Both the position numbers and the translations under genes were made by a program. The notes below the pieces were generated by a model. The model searched no databases and was not told where the DNA came from. It was given only the letters and a program-made list of their open reading frames with translations. From Salinimicrobium marinum (lineage in GTDB: Bacteria; Bacteroidota; Bacteroidia; Flavobacteriales; Flavobacteriaceae): a stretch of DNA of 64,000 nucleotides. The stretch spans positions 62,001-126,000 of the forward strand of contig NZ_BMXB01000010.1 of the NCBI RefSeq assembly GCF_014651535.1, given 5' to 3'. Below, piece by piece: positions 43,265 to 51,221 of this stretch; position 1 is the first letter of the stretch; every line of letters starts with the position of its first letter.

Positions 43265-44351
43265 CTAGCTATGGACCTTCTTTTTGATCTTTTCAATAAT
43301 TCCGCCTCCCGAGCCGGGACGCTCATATCCCATCAGAAACCCAACTGGTTTTAAAGCCGGGATATGGTCACAGATAATCTTCACCATAGCAAAGAGTGGC
43401 ACAAATAGAATAAAACCTGCCGGTCCCCATACCAGACCTCCAAAAAGGACAGCAATAATGACGAATAATGGACTTTGCTGCATTTCCGATCCCATGAAAA
43501 GGCTCCAGAACATAACTTTCTATTAATTGAATAATGACAATTATTATAATAAAAGAAACTATTTCTGCATAACTGCCTCCAAAGCCTATCATAAATAAAA
43601 TAGGCAATAATCCACTTAGAAAAGGCCCAATAAAAGGAATAATAGTGATGAGAGCGCCAAAAATAACAAGCAACCCAATATGTTGCATATCATAAGCGAC
43701 AAAGGTTATTAGGTACATGATGGAAAGGATCAGCATGACTTTGATCCTGCCCCAAAGATACTGGTGTGCAACCCTGCTCGTTTCACCAATAACTTCTTTT
43801 GTTTCAGATTTTTTTTCTTGCGGAATGTACATCATAATAAATTCCACTATTTTGTTCCGGTTCACGAGAAGCAGGAAAATAAAAACAAGAGTCAGAAGAA
43901 AATCCAGCAGGCTTCCTATTAGATCTGTGAGAAATCCGGAAATATAGGTTTGGGTAACATTAATTACGCTTAATAGGCTTTCCCTAAGCATTTCATCCTG
44001 CCGTTCCATAGAAAAGCGTGTTTTCGAAGCTACATTCTCCCTTAAAGTTTCAAAATAAGTGAGGATTTCTTCCCTCCTTTCCACAATATCGGCTAAAAAC
44101 CGGGTCATTTCATTGATGAGAAAAAAGAAAAGAAGACCCACCCCAAGAAAGATAATAAGGGTCCCCACAAAAGAAGAAGTAAGTCTTCCCACACCGGCAT
44201 TTACTTCCAATAGTCTGGTCACCGGTAAAACCAGCATAGTAAAAAAAATAGCAAAGGTAAATGGAATTAATAATCCTGCTCCATAATATAAACCTGCAAT
44301 AATTAAAAACCCACAAATAAGGATATTATTGGCTATTTTAAGTCTTTCCAC
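43265..44351 (-). pseudogene. AI-2E-family (PerM/YdiK-type) transporter gene with a frameshift
   Basis: The gene starts at 44351 and reads a typical AI-2E-family membrane protein of ~290 residues (IANNILICGFLIIAGLYYGAGLLIPFTFAIFF ... PFIGPFLSGLLPILF ... IIIVIIQLIESYVLEPF), then runs into unrelated residues (HGIGNAAKSIIRHY...) and stops at 43368. The correct ending continues in another frame from about 43495 to 43265: MGSEMQQSPLFVIIAVLFGG-LVWGPAGFILFVPLFAMVKII. The shift is equal to one extra base or two missing ones near 43493-43503, beside an A4 run on the plus strand. Family members export small molecules or ions; the AI-2 role is only known for one E. coli member. The break removes the last two helices, so the protein is probably non-functional unless the read is wrong. 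Confidence 0.8.
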
Positions 44352-44487
44352 ACTAAAGGTTTAGATTATCATTATAAGATAAGAAAATTCCTGCTACCGC
44401 TGAAAAATAAACCGGTACCACCTGAAGATTTTCTATCTATTTTACAAAATATTAAAACCTCCCACTGTTAAGCTATCCTTAAATTAT

Positions 44488-44518
44488 TTGGCTAATGCAG
44501 CAATTCTGCATAATTTAG
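44488..44518 (+). promoter_or_regulatory. sodC promoter with operator-like inverted repeat
   Basis: TTG (44488-44490), 20 bases, TAATTTAG (44511-44518; 7 of 8 to TAnnTTTG). The spacer holds the perfect inverted repeat ATGCAG (44495-44500) / CTGCAT (44506-44511), an arrangement expected for a repressor site. The regulator is unknown. Confidence 0.5.
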
Positions 44519-44544
44519 TTTCCAATTAATCTAAACCGAATATT

Positions 44545-45144
44545 ATGAAACGCATTAGTCTAGGCATTTTATTTTCTGCTGCTGTTATTTTTTCAAGCTG
44601 TAGAAATGAAAGTGAAACTGCAGGAGAAAGAGTAGATGAACATACCAATCAAACTCAAATTGACTCTTTAGCCCAGGAAGAGCAAAGACAACCTCAGGAA
44701 ATAAGAGTAGAAATTGAATCCAAAAGTGACAGTGACATATCGGGAACTGCCGTTTTTACTGAAGAGAATGGAGAAGTTACTATGAGAGCTGAACTTTCGG
44801 GTTTAACTGAAGGTACTCATGCCATTCATTTACATGAAAGTGCCGATTGTTCTGCGGAAGACGGAACTTCTGCCGGAGGGCACTGGAATCCTACTTTTGA
44901 AGACCATGGGGAATGGGGTGATGAAGATGGATACCATAAAGGTGACATAGGAAATTTTGACGCAGATGCCGAAGGAAATGCAACCGTAACCTTCTCAACA
45001 GACGAATGGTGTATTGGATGTGAAGATGACACTAAAAACATTATTGGAACTGCTGTAGTTGTACATGATGGTGTAGACGATTACACTTCTCAGCCTAGCG
45101 GAGACGCAGGTACCAGAATTGGTTGTGGAGAAGTTACTGAATAA
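44545..45144 (+). CDS. sodC: Superoxide dismutase [Cu-Zn], lipoprotein form
   Basis: 199 aa. Lipoprotein signal MKRISLGILFSAAVIFSSC (C19), so it works in the envelope, converting superoxide to peroxide and oxygen. A polar linker (20-55) precedes the beta-barrel. Metal ligands are visible: H95 and H97 in HAIHLHE, H113 in GGHWNP, H131 in YHKGDIGN with Asp/Glu nearby, and H174 in VVHDGVDD. Near the end, GDAGTRIGCG holds the active-site Arg and the second Cys of the intramolecular disulfide. Extra Cys in TDEWCIGCEDD are unusual for the family and may form a second disulfide. It is monocistronic with its own promoter and a strong terminator. Confidence 0.94.
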   Translation: MKRISLGILFSAAVIFSSCRNESETAGERVDEHTNQTQIDSLAQEEQRQPQEIRVEIESKSDSDISGTAVFTEENGEVTMRAELSGLTEGTHAIHLHESADCSAEDGTSAGGHWNPTFEDHGEWGDEDGYHKGDIGNFDADAEGNATVTFSTDEWCIGCEDDTKNIIGTAVVVHDGVDDYTSQPSGDAGTRIGCGEVTE

Positions 45145-45161
45145 CATAGGACAAAATATTG

Positions 45162-45192
45162 ATCAAAAAGCGGCTTTTAGCCGCTTTTTGAT
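45162..45192. terminator. Terminator after sodC, likely bidirectional
   Basis: 13-bp perfect stem ATCAAAAAGCGGC (45162-45174) / GCCGCTTTTTGAT (45180-45192) with loop TTTTA; A5 on one arm and T5 on the other. It ends sodC and may also end the minus-strand LytTR operon, which stops at 45229. Confidence 0.88.
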
Positions 45193-45228
45193 ATTAAAAT
45201 ACATTCCACACTTTGTCTCCCTATTTAA

Positions 45229-45978
45229 TTATTCCAGCCATTCTTTAAAGCTTTTTACCCGTTCCCGACTGACAATTATTTGCTGTTCTTTATAATGCTT
45301 TAATTTAACCTCCAGCCGCTGATTGGAATAAGTGATAATTTCTGAAATGTCAGATAGCCTCACGATGAACTTCCGGTTCACGCGATAGAACATTTTTGGA
45401 TCCAGTTCGGGCTCCAGTTTATCAAGACTGGAATCCATCAGGTAACAACGACCATTCACGGAAAGCAAATAGGTGCCTTTATTTTCAGAATAAAAACAGC
45501 TGATATCTTCTACGTTGATGAGTTTAAGGTACTGCCCCACCTGTATGGTAAAGCGTTTTTTATATTCCGAAGAAAGATTTAAAAGCGATTTAAGGTTATT
45601 TACATCGAAGCCTTCATTTCCTGCCTTCCAGTTCTCCCGGAATTTATTCAAAGCCGCCTCGAGCTCTTCATCATCAATAGGCTTTAACAGGTAATCCACA
45701 CTATTAAGTTTGAAAGCTTTTAAAGCGTATTCGTCGTAGGCAGTGGTAAAAATAATGGAACTCTTCACCTCTACGTTTTCAAAGATCTCAAAAGACAATC
45801 CGTCGCTTAGTTGAATATCCAGAAAAATAAGATCTGGATGCTCATTTTTAAGAAACCAGCTAATCGCCTCCTCCACAGAATGGAGGGTAGAAACAACCTT
45901 CATATCCAGTTTTCCCAGCATTCGCTGCAATCGTCGCGCAGATGGTTTTTCATCTTCAATAATTAAGACCTCAATCAT
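45229..45978 (-). CDS. LytTR-family response regulator
   Basis: 249 aa of usual length. Receiver domain 1-120 with acidic pocket E8-D9, phosphorylation site D54 in LIFLDIQLSDG, TAYDEYALKAF (Thr switch) and LLKPIDDEEL (Lys switch). A LytTR DNA-binding domain fills ~145-249 (FTIQVGQYLKLINVEDISCFYSE ... FYRVNRKFIVRLSDI ... IIVSRERVKSFKEWL). It is the last gene of an operon with a LytS-like kinase and 2TM proteins and is most likely phosphorylated by that kinase. LytTR proteins bind direct repeats upstream of their targets; I could not find a clear pair near the operon start, so targets are unknown. Confidence 0.95.
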   Translation of the reverse strand: MIEVLIIEDEKPSARRLQRMLGKLDMKVVSTLHSVEEAISWFLKNEHPDLIFLDIQLSDGLSFEIFENVEVKSSIIFTTAYDEYALKAFKLNSVDYLLKPIDDEELEAALNKFRENWKAGNEGFDVNNLKSLLNLSSEYKKRFTIQVGQYLKLINVEDISCFYSENKGTYLLSVNGRCYLMDSSLDKLEPELDPKMFYRVNRKFIVRLSDISEIITYSNQRLEVKLKHYKEQQIIVSRERVKSFKEWLE

Positions 45979-45999
45979 TTATAAATGTTTTGTAATTAT

Positions 46000-46308
46000 T
46001 TATTCCCAGGTATTTCGTTTCTGCTTTTCCATCAACTCCTGAATCTTTTTTTCCTCCCAGTCTTTTCCAAAAAGTACATTGGGTCCAAACACGCTTAACC
46101 AATGTGCAAACAACCCTATACCCCAGAAAAAAGCCGTGGAATACGTCCATATTTCATTTAATTGCTCCCAGTTTCTGTAGCTGTTTACTGCAATAATTGC
46201 TACATTAATAAAGAGATAAACGAGCAGGTGCACATAAAATCCTTTAATATCTTTCACTCTTTTTTTGGCTGCCCTGTATTTCAGGTTTTCTTTATAATTC
46301 TTTTCCAT
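46000..46308 (-). CDS. 2TM domain-containing protein
   Basis: 102 aa. Two hydrophobic segments in the centre (YVHLLVYLFINVAIIAVNSY and IWTYSTAFFWGIGLFAHWLSVFG) are framed by charged ends (KYRAAKKRVKDIKGFY; DWEEKKIQELMEKQ), the exact pattern of the 2TM family found with LytS/LytTR systems in Bacteroidota. Function is unknown; it probably assists membrane sensing. Its ATG overlaps the stop of the kinase gene by one base (TAATG), and it resembles the C-terminal ~98 residues of that kinase, so the two 2TM units arose by duplication. The response-regulator gene follows after 21 bp. Confidence 0.92.
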   Translation of the reverse strand: MEKNYKENLKYRAAKKRVKDIKGFYVHLLVYLFINVAIIAVNSYRNWEQLNEIWTYSTAFFWGIGLFAHWLSVFGPNVLFGKDWEEKKIQELMEKQKRNTWE

Positions 46309-47633
46309 TATTTCCAGGAGTTACTTTGTTGTTGTTCTTTTTCCATGATCTCTCTGATTTTTCGCTCTTCCCACTCAGCTCCGTACCCAAAAACAGAAAA
46401 TCCGTGAATGGTCAGGCCCAGTCCCCAACCAAACAGCGGAAACCAGAACCACTGAAATTCCCAGTAGGTACTGTAATTAATAAAAATTAAAAACGGAATC
46501 ACCACGCAAAAAGACACCAGATTTCCGTAGAATTCCTTCATATCCTTTACACGTTGCCGAGCCTTAAAATAGGCATTATCTTCTTCTATTTCATGTGTTT
46601 CCATAATTGAAATTTGTTTAGTTAGAATAGGTAATTTTACCGCAAATTTTTCCTGATCCTGTTCAATAAATACTTTTCTGCGTGTGACAAGTCCATAACG
46701 ATCCACGATATTTTGCAGTCCTACCCCTTTTCTCTTGTTCATCACTTCCTTTTTCTGAAAATTATTTTCTATGACCAAATATCCATCTTCCTCATACATT
46801 TTTATTTTTAAGGGTCTTCCTTCACTTACAATGTTATGCTTTACCGTGTTTTCCAGTAACAACTGAAGGGATAGCGGTACTACTTTGGCATCGGGAGTAG
46901 AAAGATTTTCGGGCACTTCATAGAAAATGCTGTTTTCAAACCGCATTCTTAATAACTTCATGTAAACCACCGCAAAGGCCAGTTCTTCTTCCAGGCTCAC
47001 AAGCTCCTTATCTTTTTGCTCCAGTACATAACGATAGATCTTTGAAAGTGAAGTGGTAAATTTCTGTGCCTGCTCTGGATTTTCCTCTATTAAAGAAGTA
47101 AGAACATTTAAGCTGTTAAACAGAAAATGAGGATCTATTTGATTTTTTAAACTTTCAAATTTTGCTGAAGCTGTTCCGGCAATGATTTTTTGTTCTGTAA
47201 CTTTTCGTTCCTGAAGAGCTTTGTAGAAATATATAAGGTGAAAAAAGAGGGAAATGATAATTGTAAACATCAACGGAAAAAAGTAATACTGAAGTTCTTC
47301 GTTTTCCAGGAATGTGTAGACATTCACATTATTAAACACTGTACTATCCACCAGCCGGCAAAAGAAATAGGTGATGAGTGTAATTACTACAGAGCCACCG
47401 GAAGCCAGTAACACCCGCTTTATATCTGCATTTTCCCAGCCTATTTTTTTTTCAAAAAGAATAAAATAAAGCACATTTACCAGGGTAAGGGAAAAGGAAT
47501 AAAAAAAGACCACCCCCCAGGCTGTAAAATTGTATAGCCTTTCTACGCCCACGCCTCCAAAGATCACGTTGAGTGCCATTACAATCACACAGATAATCAC
47601 CGAAATCTTCAATATTCGCAAAATTGTCTTCAT
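46308..47633 (-). CDS. LytS-like sensor histidine kinase fused to a C-terminal 2TM domain
   Basis: 441 aa. Residues ~5-140 hold four membrane helices. The His-kinase domain follows with the phospho-acceptor H169 in QIDPHFLFNSLNVL, then LLLENTVKHN and the short ATP-binding end GVGLQNIVDRYGLV. The kinase would normally end near KLPIL (about 338), but the frame runs on through TKQISIMETHEIEED into a complete 2TM domain (344-441: KARQRVKDMKEFYGNLVSFCVVIPFLIFI ... GWGLGLTIHGFSVFG). M344 corresponds to the usual start of a separate 2TM protein. So this is either a true fusion or the product of a lost stop codon. It pairs with the downstream LytTR regulator. Confidence 0.92.
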   Translation of the reverse strand: MKTILRILKISVIICVIVMALNVIFGGVGVERLYNFTAWGVVFFYSFSLTLVNVLYFILFEKKIGWENADIKRVLLASGGSVVITLITYFFCRLVDSTVFNNVNVYTFLENEELQYYFFPLMFTIIISLFFHLIYFYKALQERKVTEQKIIAGTASAKFESLKNQIDPHFLFNSLNVLTSLIEENPEQAQKFTTSLSKIYRYVLEQKDKELVSLEEELAFAVVYMKLLRMRFENSIFYEVPENLSTPDAKVVPLSLQLLLENTVKHNIVSEGRPLKIKMYEEDGYLVIENNFQKKEVMNKRKGVGLQNIVDRYGLVTRRKVFIEQDQEKFAVKLPILTKQISIMETHEIEEDNAYFKARQRVKDMKEFYGNLVSFCVVIPFLIFINYSTYWEFQWFWFPLFGWGLGLTIHGFSVFGYGAEWEERKIREIMEKEQQQSNSWK

Positions 47634-47743
47634 CTGGTAAACATTTTATAAAGCTAATTTCTACTTTTTGATTTTAAAAGAATATGATCCTTCATATTTT
47701 TTTGAAAAATATCTAGAAAAGGAAATTTTCTTAATTATTCTAT

Positions 47744-48382
47744 TTAATTACTTTTACAGGTACGGGCGATTAACGTTTCTACCCGCTCTTTGCCCCATGC
47801 AGGATAGAATTGCTCCACACTGCTCGTTTTATCAAAAAGGGCAAGGCTTGTTTGCAGATCATCACAATATTTCTTTGGGTCTTCCCCAAAAAACTGCGCG
47901 CTGCCCATGTCCCACTCAGCTTTAGACAGCACCACCCGCGGATTGTCTGGTGCTTTTCTCAAAGCCTCGTTATAAATGTTATTGATCACCGGAGAAAGCT
48001 TCATTCCGTAGACAGAAGGATCCAATGTAAGGTAGGAAGTATGTAGCATGGCCTGCAGAATATCGATCTCTACATTTCCCCCATTGGAAAAAGTCGCTGC
48101 CTGATTAATAAGATCCTGCGCCTCTTTTAGTTGTTGTTCCTTCCTGCTTTTATCTGTCATAGAAAAGCTTTCAATGATATTGACCTGCGCAGCGTAATAG
48201 TACGGCAGCCATTCATCTTCCTCTGCTTTCGCGATACGTTCAAACAGATTGGCAGCTTCAACCGGCTTTTGCATTTGCCAAAGCTCAAAAGCCTGGTTCA
48301 TTCCGGATTCATACTGGCTTTGCGCATTCGCTGTGAATCCGGAAATAAGTCCGATCAAACAGGTGTATAAAAATTCTCTCAT
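47744..48382 (-). CDS. Secreted TPR-like protein of unknown function
   Basis: 212 aa. A signal peptide (MREFLYTCLIGLISGFTANA) is followed by helical repeats of tetratricopeptide type: ESGMNQAFELWQMQKPVEAANLFERIAKAEEDEWLPYYYAAQVNI, then YNEALRKAPDNPRVVLSKAEWDMGSAQFFG. Two C-terminal Cys (KYCDDL and ARTCKSN) could pair. It would be periplasmic, probably a protein-binding scaffold. It is co-directional with, and 26 bp after, the DUF2141 gene, which follows the TonB-dependent receptor gene; the kinase operon continues 111 bp further on. Such TonB receptor / DUF2141 / TPR sets recur in Flavobacteriia without assigned function. Confidence 0.8.
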   Translation of the reverse strand: MREFLYTCLIGLISGFTANAQSQYESGMNQAFELWQMQKPVEAANLFERIAKAEEDEWLPYYYAAQVNIIESFSMTDKSRKEQQLKEAQDLINQAATFSNGGNVEIDILQAMLHTSYLTLDPSVYGMKLSPVINNIYNEALRKAPDNPRVVLSKAEWDMGSAQFFGEDPKKYCDDLQTSLALFDKTSSVEQFYPAWGKERVETLIARTCKSN

Positions 48383-48407
48383 AACGTTGGTTTTTAAAAA
48401 TGAAGTT

Positions 48408-48827
48408 TTACATCATATTTATTTTCTGAATAACTTTCGCTCCCTTCCTGAGGTCAAATTTGGCGTCATCCCATTTTGGTGGTCCGAATTTAGCCGGTGC
48501 ATTATTGGATGTTGCGTAATCTTCGGTTGGATAGAAACCTAAAAACATATCCAGCTTCTGGTCGTCGTCCTCATCATGAAAGGCCGAAACTGCATAAGTT
48601 CCATCGGGAATATTCTCAAAGACGACACTTGCCTGACCCTCTTTGATTACGGCAGACTGTGATTGCCACGCATCTTCCAGAAAGCTGTCTTCAGTATTGT
48701 ATAGCCCGACAAGAGCTTTTCCGTTTTCATTTTCAAAGTTGGTTATAACAACTTCAACAGAGTTTTGTGCATTTGCACATAGAAAGGTTCCCACGGAAAA
48801 AATCAAAGTTAAAATAAGGGTTTGCAT
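48408..48827 (-). CDS. DUF2141 domain-containing secreted protein
   Basis: 139 aa from ATG 48827 (MQTLILTLIFSVGTFLCANA), which gives a good signal peptide; a frame reaching 48854 has a polar 9-residue extension that would spoil it. The mature part is a single beta-sandwich of the DUF2141 type: VEVVITNFENENGKALVGLY, IPDGTYAVSAFHDEDDDQKLDMFLGFYPTEDYATSNNA. The acidic DEDDDQKLDM loop is characteristic and may bind calcium. Function is unknown. It lies 108 bp downstream of the TonB receptor gene and likely works with it in the outer membrane or periplasm. Confidence 0.9.
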   Translation of the reverse strand: MQTLILTLIFSVGTFLCANAQNSVEVVITNFENENGKALVGLYNTEDSFLEDAWQSQSAVIKEGQASVVFENIPDGTYAVSAFHDEDDDQKLDMFLGFYPTEDYATSNNAPAKFGPPKWDDAKFDLRKGAKVIQKINMM

Positions 48828-48935
48828 ATCGTTTGGTTTTAGTTTACTATTCAAAAGTGGAGTTTTCTATCTCATTCAGAAACTATAAATTCCTGAACTG
48901 TAGAAAATAAAGGATGAACTGTTATTTCTGAAGAA

Positions 48936-51092
48936 TTACAGGTTGTCCAGTTGATTGCTTTTCCTGTCTGCACTTATGGTCCAGAAGAATCCAACGAAAA
49001 AGAACCTGTCTGCAGCCTGGGTAATGGCTTTCCTTTCAAAAATGCCATTTTTTGAAGGATTTTTGGCGTATTCATAGCCGAAGATGTTTTGGGCGCCCGT
49101 TATATTTGAGACAGAAAAATACAGGATCTTTTGCCGGCTTAGTAAATACGCCCAGTTAAAGCTTAAGTTGTTGTAGTTCCCCGTGCGCTCATTGAGAAAT
49201 CCTTCGGAATCCGGGTTTTCATAAGGTCGTCCGGAAGAGAAATTATAGGTAAACCCAATCTGGCTCCGCAGGTTATTGATCCAGTATTTGGTGACCAGAC
49301 TTGCCGCATGATTAGCTATAAAATTTGGGGTGGCTTTTTTTGGGAAGTTTCGGAATTTCCTTTCAGAATCAATGTAACTGTAGGAGGCCCAGTATTCCAG
49401 ATTTTTGAAGGTCGTATTATCCCGAAAGAACAGATCGAGTCCTGCAGCATAACCTTCCCCGCCGTTCCAAAAATGTGATCCATACCCCGCTTCTTCAGTA
49501 TTAAAGGTCACCAGTTGATCGTATTTCTTGTAGTATCCTTCGGCTCTCAAAGTGTATCCGGTTTTTGTCCATTGATAATTCAGAATGTAATGCGTGGCAT
49601 TTTCTGAAGTCAATTGCGAATCATATTTCAAATAATTGATTTGCGGCAGCTGAAAAAACCTTCCATAAGCTAAGGAAAACTGTTCTCCTTTGTTTAACTT
49701 ATATGCAAGGGAAAGCCGCGGTGAAATTTGGAGCTCATCATTCAAATCGAGGTAAGAACCTCTCACTCCTACTTTTACCGCCAGGTTTTTTGAAAATAAG
49801 AGATCTGCTTCAGCATAGGCCGCCGAAATTGCAGGTTTTACTTCCAAATAATGGTTTACCTCCTCTTGAGCATGATAATCTTCAGAAAAATCCTGAACCA
49901 GGTATTCGGCTCCAAAGTGCAATTTAAAACGATTATCCACTCTCTTCCCAACATTCAATTTAAGGTTTGCTGCATTTTCGTAATTGTTAATGCTGCGGTT
50001 GTCTATCAAAATATCATTATTGCTGCGTGACAGACTCACCCCGGGATTTAAACTCCACCCGTTACCCATTCTTCCCTTGTAGCTGAAATTTGTATAAAAA
50101 TTTTTATTTCTCAGATTAAAACGAATGGGATCGCTACTGTTAATATCCGGCTGCAGCACTTCAAAACCAGTACGATCATAGGCTGCATATGCCTTAAAAA
50201 GACCATTTTGGAACTGCTTTCTAAACACGGCTTCCCCACTAATGGCTTGGTAAGGCTCTGTAAATTCCGCGGTTTTATTATTCGGTACCAGTTCCAGGTA
50301 AGGCGCGAGATTGAGGTAGCTCGTGCTAAAGGAAAGGGAAGTTTTATTCCATTTTTGAGTATGTCCAAGCCCCGCCCCCACCGTCATGACGGAAACATCT
50401 GTCTTACTCTGGTCGGGTTCGTCAATGGTGTTGAGAAGCAGGACACTGGAGAGCGCCTGCCCGTATTCGGCGGAATATCCACCCGTAGAAAACGTGATTC
50501 CATCGAACAAAAACGGTGAATATCTTCCCCGGGACGGCAGGTTGTTTGCCGAAGCCGTGTACGGCTGGAAAACTCTAAGTCCGTCGATGAAGATCTGGGT
50601 TTCTTCGGCAGTGCCGCCCCTCACGAAAAGCCTGCCATCCTCCCCTACTGTCTGGGTTCCCGGCAAGGTTTGGAGGGCTGCAATAAAATCTCCGGCGACA
50701 CCAGCTGTGGTGACCACATCAAGAGGCTTTAACACTGAAGCTTTAGAATTGTCTCCCGCTGAAAAGGTGCCAGCGCTCAGTACCACCGCCTCCAGCGACT
50801 GGACATCTTCCCGAAGGACTATTTTGAGATTCCGCATTTCTGTGATGTCCATTTCTCTTCGGAAAGGAACGTAAGAAATATAGGAAATTACCAAGGTTTT
50901 TTGGCCTTTCTCAGTTGTTTCGAAGCGGAAAGATCCATCTGCTGTACTGGTCGTTCCGTCGTAGCTGCCTTCGAGGTAAACATTGGTACCTGCAATAGGT
51001 TTTCCTTCCCGGTCTGTGACTTTCCCGTTCACTAATTGCTGTGCGGAGAGATTTCCGAAGACAAAAAGGAACATGTAAAACAATAACTTCAT
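48936..51092 (-). CDS. TonB-dependent receptor with carboxypeptidase-regulatory-like N-terminal domain
   Basis: 718-aa outer-membrane barrel. Signal peptide 1-17. Residues ~18-105 form the carboxypeptidase-regulatory-like domain (VNGKVTDREGKPIAGTNVYLEGSYDGTTSTADGSFRF). The plug follows (~110-225: LQTLPGTQTVGEDGRLFVRGGTAEETQIFIDGLRVF, GYSAEYGQALSSVLLL), and a barrel fills the rest. It is shorter than SusC proteins and lacks a SusD partner, so it belongs to the siderophore/peptide-type receptors rather than the polysaccharide type; the ligand is unknown. It is the first gene of a minus-strand cluster with DUF2141, TPR, kinase and LytTR genes. Confidence 0.94.
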   Translation of the reverse strand: MKLLFYMFLFVFGNLSAQQLVNGKVTDREGKPIAGTNVYLEGSYDGTTSTADGSFRFETTEKGQKTLVISYISYVPFRREMDITEMRNLKIVLREDVQSLEAVVLSAGTFSAGDNSKASVLKPLDVVTTAGVAGDFIAALQTLPGTQTVGEDGRLFVRGGTAEETQIFIDGLRVFQPYTASANNLPSRGRYSPFLFDGITFSTGGYSAEYGQALSSVLLLNTIDEPDQSKTDVSVMTVGAGLGHTQKWNKTSLSFSTSYLNLAPYLELVPNNKTAEFTEPYQAISGEAVFRKQFQNGLFKAYAAYDRTGFEVLQPDINSSDPIRFNLRNKNFYTNFSYKGRMGNGWSLNPGVSLSRSNNDILIDNRSINNYENAANLKLNVGKRVDNRFKLHFGAEYLVQDFSEDYHAQEEVNHYLEVKPAISAAYAEADLLFSKNLAVKVGVRGSYLDLNDELQISPRLSLAYKLNKGEQFSLAYGRFFQLPQINYLKYDSQLTSENATHYILNYQWTKTGYTLRAEGYYKKYDQLVTFNTEEAGYGSHFWNGGEGYAAGLDLFFRDNTTFKNLEYWASYSYIDSERKFRNFPKKATPNFIANHAASLVTKYWINNLRSQIGFTYNFSSGRPYENPDSEGFLNERTGNYNNLSFNWAYLLSRQKILYFSVSNITGAQNIFGYEYAKNPSKNGIFERKAITQAADRFFFVGFFWTISADRKSNQLDNL

Positions 51093-51221
51093 CTTGGTTG
51101 GTTTTAAGACAAAGTTGCTGTTGAAATGCCCTTTTTGAAAATTTTCGCGACCGAAACGTCAAAAATGGGAGATGAACCGATCTTTCAGCTTTTCAGAAAA
51201 ACCTTCAGAAGAAAAACCGGA

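Noticed and set aside
50386..50874. Plus-strand open frame of 162 codons opposite the TonB receptor plug
   Set aside because: Shadow of a well-supported receptor gene; composition biased to Ser/Pro with no recognisable domain.
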